A stretch of 64,000 bases of DNA. Origin: Bacteroidia bacterium (GTDB lineage: Bacteria; Bacteroidota; Bacteroidia; B-17B0; Aurantibacillaceae). The DNA is taken from NCBI GenBank assembly GCA_016787895.1, contig JAEUTN010000001.1, positions 62,001 to 126,000 on the forward strand, in the 5' to 3' direction. A model generated the notes under the pieces. The model searched no databases. It was not told the origin of the DNA and saw only the letters and a program-made list of their open reading frames with translations. The position numbers were made by a program, and so were the translations under genes. Below are positions 27,287 to 35,895 of the stretch, piece by piece (the stretch's first letter is position 1; every line of letters starts with the position of its first letter).

Positions 27287-27433
27287 ACCAAACTAAAGTT
27301 CAAATTCTCCTCAGGCGAAGACAACAGCCCTCACTAAGGTGATATTAACCAGCCCAAATTAAGGAATTTCCCTGAAATACGAATACGCCCAGTTAAAATA
27401 AATGGGTTAAAACTGCCGAATAAAAGCCCTGAC

Positions 27434-28048
27434 TTATTGCTTTTTGTACTTGAGGTAAAGTTCGTTCACCTTTTTCCAGTTAATCACATTAAAAAAGGCA
27501 TTCATGTAATCGGGTCTGCGGTTTTGGTAATTCAAATAGTAAGCGTGTTCCCACACATCCATGCCCAGTATGGGTTGCCCTTTGCAATCGGCTATGTCCA
27601 TGAGGGGATTGTCCTGATTTGGAGTACTGCATACGGCAAGCGTACCGTTAGAAGTAACACATAACCAGGCCCAGCCACTGCCAAAACGGGTGGCACCGGC
27701 CTGTATAAAGTCTGCTTTAAACTTATCAAAACCGCCTAATTCTTTTTCAATAGCAGCAGCCACTTCACCACCTGGGCGGGGATCAGCACCCGGCATCATA
27801 ATCTCCCAAAAGAGACTGTGGTTGTAATGCCCTCCTCCATTGTTTCTTACGGCTGCAGGATGTTTGGAAATCCCGGCCATAAGCTGCTCGAGAGATTGTT
27901 TTTCCATTTCCGTGCCGTTCACAGCGTTGTTGAGATTGGTGACATACGCCTGATGGTGCTTTGTGTGATGGATTTCCATGGTGCGCGCATCAATGTGCGG
28001 TTCAAGGGCATTATAAGCGTAGCTGAGTTTAGGTAATTCGAAAGCCAT
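27434..28048 (-). CDS. Superoxide dismutase, Mn/Fe family (Mn-type signature)
   Basis: 204 residues, the normal length of the cytoplasmic family that converts superoxide to peroxide and oxygen. Metal ligands are visible as His27 (EIHHTKHH), His77 ([11 protein letters not shown]), Asp164 and His168 ([18 protein letters not shown]). The glutamine in TPNQDNPLM (about 145) is the active-site Gln position used by manganese and cambialistic enzymes, rather than the N-terminal Gln of iron enzymes. No signal peptide is present. A TATTTTTG -7 candidate precedes the ATG. Single gene. Confidence 0.95.
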   Translation of the reverse strand: MAFELPKLSYAYNALEPHIDARTMEIHHTKHHQAYVTNLNNAVNGTEMEKQSLEQLMAGISKHPAAVRNNGGGHYNHSLFWEIMMPGADPRPGGEVAAAIEKELGGFDKFKADFIQAGATRFGSGWAWLCVTSNGTLAVCSTPNQDNPLMDIADCKGQPILGMDVWEHAYYLNYQNRRPDYMNAFFNVINWKKVNELYLKYKKQ

Positions 28049-28070
28049 GATTTTGAGTTATTGTGAAGTA

Positions 28071-28078
28071 CAAAAATA
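28071..28078 (-). promoter_or_regulatory. Candidate -7 element TATTTTTG for the superoxide dismutase gene
   Basis: Matches TAnnTTTG on the minus strand, 22 bases before the ATG at 28048. No clear -33 TTG. Confidence 0.35.
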
Positions 28079-28102
28079 GTGTTTATGGTCTTTAAATAAA
28101 AT

Positions 28103-28135
28103 AAAAAACCCCCCTTAAATCAAGGAGGGTTTTTT
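28103..28135 (-). terminator. Terminator after the T9SS cargo gene at 28152-30506
   Basis: Stem AAACCCTCCTTG... pairing with the ...AAGGGGGGTTT side on the minus strand, with one mismatch, a 5-base loop and a strong T-run (TTTTTTATTTTATTT). Confidence 0.85.
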
Positions 28136-28151
28136 AGGAAAGAGGGGTTGT

Positions 28152-30506
28152 TTATTGTTTTACAATTTTAATCACTTCCTGTTGTTTATCGGAGCTTACT
28201 TTCACGTAGTACACACCATTTGCAAAGGAACTCAGATCCACACTGATTTTATCCTGATTGGAAGAAGTGGAATACAACAATCTTCCGCTCAAATCACTTA
28301 CTTCAATAGCGTGCACCATTTTATCCTGAATTTCAATAATAAATTCACCCTTGCTTGGGTTAGGGTACAATTTGATACCGCTTGCTGTAGTAGAAACATC
28401 TTTCAAACCTACGCATTCTGTTACATTTAACTGGTAGGTAGAAGTACCTTGACAACCGTTGGCATCAGTACCAACCAAAGTGTAGGTAGCAGAGGTGTTT
28501 GGAGATACCAGCGCGGGATTACCGTAGGTGAGTGATGTTGGAGAGCTCCATTGATAAGTAATTGCGCCTGTTCCGGTAAGTTCAGTTTCATCTTCGGCAC
28601 ATACTAAATTGCCTTGTGCCGATGAATTGATGGTTACAACAGGAAGTGGGTTTACACTCACTGTTACAACAGCACTACCGCTGCAACCAAAATTATTGGT
28701 TCCAATTACGGTGTAATTGGTTGTGCTTACTGGGGTAACAGAAACACTTGAACCGCTGGCATTGTTGCTCCACAAATACGTGTTTGCGCCAAAAGCATTA
28801 ACATTAGTGGTTTTACCGGCACAAATGGAAGCATCATTGGCAATAGCGGATACAATCGGTGTAGGGTTAACTTCAATGTATTGGGTAGCCATTGCAGTAC
28901 ATCCACTGATGGCGTTAGTGCCCACTACTGTGTAAGTAGTTGAAACTTGTGGGTTCAAAGTGATTGGACCTGAAGTGGCTCCTGTATTCCATAAATAGGT
29001 GTCAGCACCGGTAGCTGTTAAGTTTACTGGTTGACCGGCACAAATTGTTGAAGAGTTAACGTTTACTACCAATGGAACCGGATTTAACTGGCAAGGTACC
29101 GAAATTTCAAGGTCATCCCAGCTTAAGTAATATCCACAGCAAACGGCGTTACTGATGGCGTTGATACCAACATGGTAATAGCCGGATGTAGGCACAGAAA
29201 AGGTATTGGAAAGCGATTTGTAAGAAGGACTGGCAGCAGAACCTGAACCACCGGATGATACTATGGTAGTTGAACCGGCTGCAGTTTGGCTTGTATTAAG
29301 CAAAATATTTAATTGCCAGGTCGGATAGGTGTAATATTCCGTTTGATACCACATGCTTGCCGAATAGGTTAAACCGGCCTCTAACCAAATGCCATTGGTC
29401 CAAAACGAGTTGTTGTTAGCAGGCGAATAATAGAAAGACGCAAAACTGGTTCCGGTTCGCGGAATGCGGTTTTGATTCTGTACGCTAGTGTAAGTTAAAC
29501 AGGTTGATCCGGGATGAGAAGAAGCCCATGAACAATTCGGCAGTTTATTGCTCTGACCTATCCCTTCAAAGCCCTCAAAATAAGGAGCTGTATTGGTAGT
29601 AATTGATTGAACGTTCACTGTTCCTGCAGTTGCCGTTACCGAACCATTTCCATTGGTACAGGTAATAATGGCTTGGTAATAGGTTGGAATAGTTAAAGAA
29701 GGGGTATTGATAGAAGGTAAAGTAGCATTTGGTACAGCGGACCAAGGACCCACCGCTGAAACGGTTGAAGATTGCCATACATAGGTAATGCCTCCAACAG
29801 TATAAGAGTTAGCCAAACCAATGCTCGCCACCGAGTTCGGGCAAATGCCTGCAGTTGGGGTAACCACTGAATTTGGTCCGGGGGTACCTGCACAAGGGGT
29901 TGTTGGTACTACATCGATACCGAAATCTACCTGATTGGTGCCAGCTCCTGTAATGGTTACAGCCTGGTAATTCGACCATTGGCGCCCGTTGCCCGGACCC
30001 GGAATCACATTCGTTTGGTATACATAACCCCCCACGCTTGTTGTGGCATCGTGTTCTACTTCAACAATCAAAGGCAAAGCAGGATTATAGGGCCAAGGTG
30101 TAGCAAGCTGAAATGAATACCAGGTTCCTGCCGTGGTGGTCATTACAAAGTTGGTGTTTTGATATACAACTGTAAGTCCGGTTTCACAAGGCTGGCCTGC
30201 ACCGTTCACTAAACCGGTACCGGTACCGTTTTTCAGTTTGATATTGATGTTTGGAAAAGTGTTTGTTGTGGTGTTGCTAAATTTAAACCACACTTTGGTG
30301 ATCGCATTACCCCCCAATACCGGTGTTGGATTAACCATACTATTGGCTGGAATAAACCAGGTTACTTTACGGGATGTACTTGCGTTTGCGAAAGGAAAGG
30401 TGTTGGCTCCCCCGGTACCATTCACGTTGTAGTACTGCGGAAGCTGCGCGAATCCAATAAAGGCCACGCTCATCAGTAGAATGAAAAAATGTAATTTTCT
30501 TTTCAT
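28152..30506 (-). CDS. Modular T9SS type A cargo protein (paralogue 1)
   Basis: 784 residues with signal peptide (MKRKLHFFILLMSVAFIGFA). The N-terminal 200 residues (KVTWFIPANSMVNPTPVL, VWFKFSNTTTNTFPNINIKL) are a beta-sandwich-like domain not shared with the next three genes. The rest is shared: an Ig-like module with YVWQSSTVSAVGPW, a jelly-roll-like module starting PYFEGFEGIGQSNKLPNCSW and ending CCGYYLSWDDLEISVPC (about 310-480), Ig-like repeats with ICAGQPVNLTATGADTYLW, a module with CAEDETELTGTGAITYQW, and a type A sorting domain (KLYPNPSKGEFIIEIQD ... GVYYVKV ... IKIVKQ). Likely a secreted adhesin or glycan-binding protein exported by the T9SS. Function of the modules is inferred from fold-like patterns only. 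Confidence 0.88.
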   Translation of the reverse strand: MKRKLHFFILLMSVAFIGFAQLPQYYNVNGTGGANTFPFANASTSRKVTWFIPANSMVNPTPVLGGNAITKVWFKFSNTTTNTFPNINIKLKNGTGTGLVNGAGQPCETGLTVVYQNTNFVMTTTAGTWYSFQLATPWPYNPALPLIVEVEHDATTSVGGYVYQTNVIPGPGNGRQWSNYQAVTITGAGTNQVDFGIDVVPTTPCAGTPGPNSVVTPTAGICPNSVASIGLANSYTVGGITYVWQSSTVSAVGPWSAVPNATLPSINTPSLTIPTYYQAIITCTNGNGSVTATAGTVNVQSITTNTAPYFEGFEGIGQSNKLPNCSWASSHPGSTCLTYTSVQNQNRIPRTGTSFASFYYSPANNNSFWTNGIWLEAGLTYSASMWYQTEYYTYPTWQLNILLNTSQTAAGSTTIVSSGGSGSAASPSYKSLSNTFSVPTSGYYHVGINAISNAVCCGYYLSWDDLEISVPCQLNPVPLVVNVNSSTICAGQPVNLTATGADTYLWNTGATSGPITLNPQVSTTYTVVGTNAISGCTAMATQYIEVNPTPIVSAIANDASICAGKTTNVNAFGANTYLWSNNASGSSVSVTPVSTTNYTVIGTNNFGCSGSAVVTVSVNPLPVVTINSSAQGNLVCAEDETELTGTGAITYQWSSPTSLTYGNPALVSPNTSATYTLVGTDANGCQGTSTYQLNVTECVGLKDVSTTASGIKLYPNPSKGEFIIEIQDKMVHAIEVSDLSGRLLYSTSSNQDKISVDLSSFANGVYYVKVSSDKQQEVIKIVKQ

Positions 30507-30672
30507 AGTTAGTTGGTTTTGTGTGTTTGCCTACTCTGTTCACCGATTTTTGGCACCCTCGGTTAGTGTTTGATCACTATGGGTAAATATAATAAAAAAA
30601 CATAATTATTCCAAGTAGTCGAAAAATATTTATATGTCATGCCAATTCTATCTAGGGGTAAAACACATAAAA

Positions 30673-30704
30673 AAAAGTCCCCCACTTTAGGTGGAGGACT
30701 TTTT
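30673..30704 (-). terminator. Terminator after the T9SS cargo gene at 30724-33018
   Basis: On the minus strand AAAAGTCCTCCAC / GTGGGGGACTTTT pairs with one mismatch and a 5-base loop, followed by further T residues. Confidence 0.85.
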
Positions 30705-30723
30705 AGAATTGAAGAGGTTAAAA

Positions 30724-33018
30724 TTATTGCTTCACTACTTTAATCACCTCTGTGTTAATTTTTACGTAATATACACCGTTTGAGTAATTGCTCAGGTCGA
30801 TGCTGATTTTTTCATTACGGGATGAAGTGTTCACCAATACACGGCCGGTAAGATCAGTTACTATCACTGTGTTTTCGGCTTTGTTGTTGATCTCAATTAC
30901 AAACTCACCTTTGTTAGGATTTGGATATAATTTAATACCACTCGCAGTTGTACTCACATCTTTTAACCCAACACACTCGGTTACATTCAATTGGTAGGTG
31001 GTGCTGCCTTTGCAACCGTTAGCGTCGGTTCCAATTAATGTATAGGTGGTTGAAGAATTTGGCGATACATTTACCGGACTACCTATCAACAAAGCTGATG
31101 GTGAATTCCACTGATAGCTGATTGCTCCAGTTCCGGTAAGTTCAGTAACATCTTCCATACAAGCCAGGTTGTTAAGGTTAGAAGAATTAACATTGACAAC
31201 AGGCAATGGATTCACTACAATGGAAACAACCGCGTTACCGGTACATCCAAACGAGTTAGCACCAATAACGGTATAGCTGGTAGATGAAGAAGGTGAAACA
31301 GTAATCACCGGAGTGTTGGCGTTGTTGCTCCAAATGTATGTGTCGGCACTAAAAGCAGTGATGTTGGTAGATTCACCGGCACAGATAGTTGGTTTGGAAG
31401 CAACAGCTGAAACAATTGGAGAAGGGTTCACCTGAATGGCCTGGCTTGCAGTTGCAGTACATCCGCTGGCAGCACTGGTACCTGTTACATAATATGTACC
31501 CGATACCTGAGGGTTAACAGAGATGGCGTTGCTTGTTGCTCCATTGTTCCAAACATAGGTGTCAGCACCTGTGGCTGTTAAGTTAACCGATTGTCCGGCA
31601 CAAATGGTTTGTGAGTTGGCAGTTACTGCAACTTGCGGAGTGTTTAACTGACATGGCACAGTAATGGCCAAATCATCAAAACTGAGATAATACCCGCAGC
31701 AGGCTCCGTTACTCTGTGCATTAATGCCAATGTAATACAGACCTGAAGTTGCTACTGTAAAGGTGTTTGACAAGGATTTGTAAGCCGGACTTGCAGCAGG
31801 AAGGTTTTGTGCGATAATATTCGCATTAACGGTAGACTGGTTTGGTCCAACATACATTCTCAGGTTCCAGTTGGTGTAACCATAGTATTCTGTAACATAC
31901 CACAAGCTTGCTGAATAGGTAACTCCCGCTTCTAACTGAATTCCATTAGAGTACATGAAGTTATTGGCTGCAGGGGTATAATAGAAGGAAGCAAAACTGG
32001 TTCCGGTTCTTGGAAAACGGGTTTGGTTTTGTGCTGAGGTATAGGTTTGACAGGTTTGCGGTAAGTTACTGGCTTGCCATGAGCAGTTAGGCAGTTTGTT
32101 TGGCTGGCCAATACCTTCAAAACCTTCGAAATACGGAACACTGTTGGTTGTGGTTGGCTGTACCTGAACACTGGCTGAAGTTGCGGTAATGGAACCGTTA
32201 CCATTGGTGCAGGTAATGATGGCACTAAAGAAAGTTGGAGTAGTTAAACTTGGAGATGTTACAGTAGCTAAAGTTCCTGCAATTGGTGTCCAGGGGCCTA
32301 CAGCAGAAACTGTAGAGGATTGCCATTGGTAAGTAATACCACCTACAGTGTAAGAGTTTGCTAAAGAAAGTGGAGTAGCACTGTTAGGGCAAATGGCAGC
32401 TGTAGTAGCAACCACCGCGTTGGCGGCGGGTAAACCGGAACAAGGAGTGCCTGCTCCAATAAACACATTGTAATCCTCTGTTTCACCCCATGTATACGAT
32501 CCGCAATCGGAAGGAATAGTGGATTCGGCGGCTGCAACACGCATGCGGGTTTGTCCTGGAGTTGCTGTTAACGGGATTGTAATGCCTCCGGGAATTGCCA
32601 AAATAGATCCGGCTACAGCAAAGGTGTTTAATCCTGAAGTGTACAACAATTCACCCGGATCAGCGAATGAAAAGTTCTGATTGAAGTCAATCCAAACACG
32701 GAAATATCCTGAATAGGCAAAACCACTGCATTGACCTACAGTAACAGACATAGGATAGTTTTGTCCAACAACCAATACCGGAGCCGCCACTGCAGGAGTA
32801 GCATTGGTATAATCCGAATAACGATTCAGAATGGAACCAGGACCACCGGTGGTGGCACAACTGCTGGTATTGTTAAGCGTTCCTACTGTGACATTGAAAA
32901 TTTCATCATCCGCAGTCGAACTTGCTCCGGAAGAACAGTACGCTTGAGCTTTTGAATTCAGACTCATCAGAGTCATGGCTCCAAAAAGCAAACTTGTTAG
33001 TTTGTATTTGTTTTTCAT
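30724..33018 (-). CDS. GEVED-domain T9SS type A cargo protein (paralogue 2)
   Basis: 764 residues. A signal peptide is followed by a GEVED domain (about 60-190): VWIDFNQNFSFADPGELLY, IPLTATPGQTRMRVA and the name-giving YTWGETEDYNVFI. The remaining modules match paralogue 1 in order: Ig-like with YQWQSSTVSAVGPW, jelly-roll-like PYFEGFEGIGQPNKLPNCSW to SFDDLAITVPC, Ig-like repeats, the CMEDVTELTGTGAISYQW module, and a type A sorting domain (KLYPNPNKGEFVIEINN ... KVVKQ). GEVED domains occur on secreted Bacteroidota enzymes and adhesins and have no settled function. The protein is probably surface-attached after T9SS export. It is closely related to the next gene upstream (33507-35807), pointing to recent duplication. 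Confidence 0.9.
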   Translation of the reverse strand: MKNKYKLTSLLFGAMTLMSLNSKAQAYCSSGASSTADDEIFNVTVGTLNNTSSCATTGGPGSILNRYSDYTNATPAVAAPVLVVGQNYPMSVTVGQCSGFAYSGYFRVWIDFNQNFSFADPGELLYTSGLNTFAVAGSILAIPGGITIPLTATPGQTRMRVAAAESTIPSDCGSYTWGETEDYNVFIGAGTPCSGLPAANAVVATTAAICPNSATPLSLANSYTVGGITYQWQSSTVSAVGPWTPIAGTLATVTSPSLTTPTFFSAIITCTNGNGSITATSASVQVQPTTTNSVPYFEGFEGIGQPNKLPNCSWQASNLPQTCQTYTSAQNQTRFPRTGTSFASFYYTPAANNFMYSNGIQLEAGVTYSASLWYVTEYYGYTNWNLRMYVGPNQSTVNANIIAQNLPAASPAYKSLSNTFTVATSGLYYIGINAQSNGACCGYYLSFDDLAITVPCQLNTPQVAVTANSQTICAGQSVNLTATGADTYVWNNGATSNAISVNPQVSGTYYVTGTSAASGCTATASQAIQVNPSPIVSAVASKPTICAGESTNITAFSADTYIWSNNANTPVITVSPSSSTSYTVIGANSFGCTGNAVVSIVVNPLPVVNVNSSNLNNLACMEDVTELTGTGAISYQWNSPSALLIGSPVNVSPNSSTTYTLIGTDANGCKGSTTYQLNVTECVGLKDVSTTASGIKLYPNPNKGEFVIEINNKAENTVIVTDLTGRVLVNTSSRNEKISIDLSNYSNGVYYVKINTEVIKVVKQ

Positions 33019-33506
33019 GGTTTTTTGTTTTTGTTTATAGGTTTGTGTTTGTGATATGTTTTGTTTTGCGTTTGTTTAATTTATAATTCCAATGAAAGGG
33101 CTGAATGCTCAATAAAATACTTCAAGCCGGATTGGAAGAACCATTTTTTGAATTTTAATTGTTTTTTGTACGCCCATTCTCAGTGTTGTATCAGCAACCC
33201 GATTGTTATCGATATGTGTAAATGTATTAAAAAAAAACTTAGGTCAACCGTAATCAGATAAAATTTTTTATGAAAAAAGTCATTTTTTATCTTCCTGGCA
33301 AATTCCTGAAAAATGCAATTCCATAGCCTGCCGGTTACATTGTTTGCCTTTTGAAAATTCCCTTTTTGAGAATAGAACTGTAGAGAAGCTTTTTAAAATT
33401 TAGACCGGACCTGGCAGGGGACTATTCAGACAAAGGCTCCTCTGTCCCCAATAAAAAAAAGCCCCCCATCGTTTTGATGGAGGGCTTTACATTTAAGAAC
33501 TGAATG
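33019..33506. other. Intergenic region between two T9SS cargo genes
   Basis: 488 bp without a supportable gene. It holds the terminator of the upstream gene (33458-33488) and presumably the promoter of the gene ending at 30724. A 66-codon frame on the plus strand (33061-33261) has poor codon use and no family features and is not accepted. The sequence is AT-rich near the start codon. Confidence 0.6.
33458..33488 (-). terminator. Terminator after the T9SS cargo gene at 33507-35807
   Basis: Minus strand AAAGCCCTCCATC / GATGGGGGGCTTT with one mismatch and a 5-base loop, followed by TTTTTATT. Confidence 0.85.
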
Positions 33507-35807
33507 TTATTGTTTTACAACTTTGATCACTTCAGTGTTGATTTTCACATAATACACACCGCTTGAGTAGTTGCTCAAATTGATGGTGGTTTTTTCATTT
33601 TGTGAAGTGGTGTTTAACAACTCACGGCCGGTGATATCAGTTACCACCACTGTGTTTGCTGCTTTGTTGTTTACCTCAATTACAAACTCTCCGTTGTTAG
33701 GGTTTGGATACAATTTGATGCCGCTAGCTGTCATACTCACGTCTTTCAAACCTACACACTCTGTAACGTTCAACTGGTAAGTGGTGCTGTTTTTGCAACC
33801 GTTGGCATCTGTACCAACAACAGTATACGTAGTTGACGCGTCAGGAGAAATGTAAACCGGGCTGCCAATCAGGAAGCTGCTTTGTGAGTTCCATTGATAA
33901 GATACTGCACCGGTACCGGTAAGTTCTGTTACATCTTCAGGACAAGCCAGATTGTTGGCATTTGTTGAAGTAACACCAACGTTTGGCAGCGGGTTAACCA
34001 CCACTGAAACAACTGCGTTAGAAGTACAACCAAACGAATTGGCACCGATTACGGTATAGCTGGCATTGGCTGAAGGAGATACGCTAATGATAGCTGTATT
34101 GGCGTTGTTGCTCCATACATAGGTGTTTGCTCCAAAGGCTGTAAGGATAGTGGTTTCGCCGGCGCAAATAGTAGGCTGGCTGGCAACTGCAGAAACAAAA
34201 GGAGATGGGTTCACATTGATCATCTGGCTAACAGCGGCGGTACATCCGCTGGCCGCGTTGGTTCCTACTACGTTGTAGCTGGTAGACACCATTGGGCTCA
34301 CAGAAATGGCATTGCTGGTTGCACCATTGCTCCAAACATAGGTATCAGCTCCGGTTGCGGTTAAGTTAACCGATTGTCCGGCACAAATGGTTTGGGAATT
34401 GGCAGTAACTGCCACCTGTGGTGTATTAAGGTTACAAGGAACAGTGATGGCTAAATCATCAAAACTCATGTAATACCCGCAGCAGGCACCGGTACTTTGA
34501 CCGTTGATGCCCACGTAGTAAATACCTGTTGTGGCAACAGTGAAGGTGTTAGACAGTGATTTGTAGGAAGGACTTACCGCAGGAGCGTCTTGCGCAATCA
34601 TGTTAGCGTTAACGGTAGACTGGTTAGGCCCTATCCACATTCTGGCAGTCCAGTTGGTGTAACCATAATATTCTGTTACATACCATACAGAAGCAGAATA
34701 AGTAACCCCGGCTTCCAACAAAATTCCGTTAGAGAAGAAATAGTTGTTGTTTGCAGGAGAATAATAGAAGGCTCCAAAGCTGGTTCCGGTTCTTGGGAAA
34801 CGGGTCTGGTTTTGTGCGCTTGTGTAAGTTTGGCAGGTTTGCGGTAGATTGCTGGCTTGCCATGAGCAGTTCGGTAATTTATTGGTTTGACCAATACCTT
34901 CAAAGCCTTCGAAATAAGGAACTGTGTTGGTAGTGGTGGGTTGTACCGAAACGCTGGCAGAAGTAGCAGTAATGGAACCATTGCCATTTGTACAGGTAAT
35001 GATAGCGCTAAAGTAAGTTGGCAGGGTTAAGCTGGGAGAAGTTACAGTTGCTAAAGTTGCGCCAGCTACCGGAGTCCATGGTCCAACCGGTGATACGGTA
35101 GAAGACTGCCATTGGTAAGTAATACCTCCTAAGGTATAAGAAGTAGACAGAGACAGTGGTGCAGTAGTGTTAGGGCAAATAGAAGCCGTTGTGGTTACAA
35201 CCGAGTTAGCCGCTGGTGTTCCTGAACAAGGTGTTCCTGAGCCAATGTTAACGTTGTAATCTTCCACTTCTCCCCAGGTTGGGTTACTGCAAGGACCAGG
35301 GATTCCACCTTCCTGCGCGGAAATACGCATGCGGGTGATACCAGGAGTTGCAGTCAAAGGAATGGTGATGCCACCGGGAATTGCCATAAGGGTTCCAGCA
35401 ACTGCCCAGGTATTATAACCTGAGGTATATACTGTTTCACCCGGATCGGTGAACACGCCGTTTTGATTGTAATCAATCCAAACTACCCAATATCCTCCAT
35501 AAGCATAACCGTTGCACTGTCCGACAGTAACTGACATAGGGTAGTTTTGACCTACAACCAGCACCGGAGCAGCAACAGCAGGTGTAGCGTTGGTGTAATT
35601 GGAGTAACGGTTCAAAATAGAACCGGGGCCACCTGTTGTAGCACAGCTACTGGTGTTGTTGAGGGTTCCTACGGTAACGTTGAAAATTTCATCGTCAAAG
35701 GTTGAGCTTGCGGCTGCAGAGCAATAGACAAGCTGAGCAGACATGTTAAGACTGAAAAGGCTTAACGCGCCGGCCAGCAAACTGGTTAATTTGTACTTGT
35801 TTTTCAT
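33507..35807 (-). CDS. GEVED-domain T9SS type A cargo protein (paralogue 3)
   Basis: 766 residues from ATG 35807, chosen because the close paralogue starts with the same MKNKYKLTS; an ATG six bases earlier (35813) is possible. Layout is as in paralogue 2: signal peptide, GEVED domain (VWIDYNQNGVFTDPGETVY ... PTWGEVEDYNVNI), Ig-like module with YQWQSSTVSPVGPW, jelly-roll-like PYFEGFEGIGQTNKLPNCSW to SFDDLAITVPC, Ig-like repeats, the CPEDVTELTGTGAVSYQW module and a type A sorting domain (KLYPNPNNGEFVIEVNN ... KVVKQ). The two GEVED paralogues are nearly collinear, with differences concentrated in loops. Probably secreted and surface-bound; ligand unknown. Confidence 0.9.
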   Translation of the reverse strand: MKNKYKLTSLLAGALSLFSLNMSAQLVYCSAAASSTFDDEIFNVTVGTLNNTSSCATTGGPGSILNRYSNYTNATPAVAAPVLVVGQNYPMSVTVGQCNGYAYGGYWVVWIDYNQNGVFTDPGETVYTSGYNTWAVAGTLMAIPGGITIPLTATPGITRMRISAQEGGIPGPCSNPTWGEVEDYNVNIGSGTPCSGTPAANSVVTTTASICPNTTAPLSLSTSYTLGGITYQWQSSTVSPVGPWTPVAGATLATVTSPSLTLPTYFSAIITCTNGNGSITATSASVSVQPTTTNTVPYFEGFEGIGQTNKLPNCSWQASNLPQTCQTYTSAQNQTRFPRTGTSFGAFYYSPANNNYFFSNGILLEAGVTYSASVWYVTEYYGYTNWTARMWIGPNQSTVNANMIAQDAPAVSPSYKSLSNTFTVATTGIYYVGINGQSTGACCGYYMSFDDLAITVPCNLNTPQVAVTANSQTICAGQSVNLTATGADTYVWSNGATSNAISVSPMVSTSYNVVGTNAASGCTAAVSQMINVNPSPFVSAVASQPTICAGETTILTAFGANTYVWSNNANTAIISVSPSANASYTVIGANSFGCTSNAVVSVVVNPLPNVGVTSTNANNLACPEDVTELTGTGAVSYQWNSQSSFLIGSPVYISPDASTTYTVVGTDANGCKNSTTYQLNVTECVGLKDVSMTASGIKLYPNPNNGEFVIEVNNKAANTVVVTDITGRELLNTTSQNEKTTINLSNYSSGVYYVKINTEVIKVVKQ

Positions 35808-35854
35808 GGTCATGGTTCGATATTGGTTTATGTTTGGTTTGGTTACAGAATAAA

Positions 35855-35887
35855 ACTGTCAAACCCCTTCATCAGGGGTTTGACAGT
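35855..35887 (-). terminator. Terminator after the T9SS cargo gene at 35896-39111
   Basis: A perfect 14-bp stem, ACTGTCAAACCCCT pairing with AGGGGTTTGACAGT around a 5-base loop. The downstream T-run on the minus strand is short (TTTTATT), so it is less canonical than the other three. Confidence 0.75.
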
Positions 35888-35895
35888 AAAAGGTA

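Noticed and set aside
33061-33261. Plus-strand 66-codon ORF in the cargo-gene spacer
   Set aside because: Unusual composition, no family features, and it overlaps the likely promoter region of the flanking gene.
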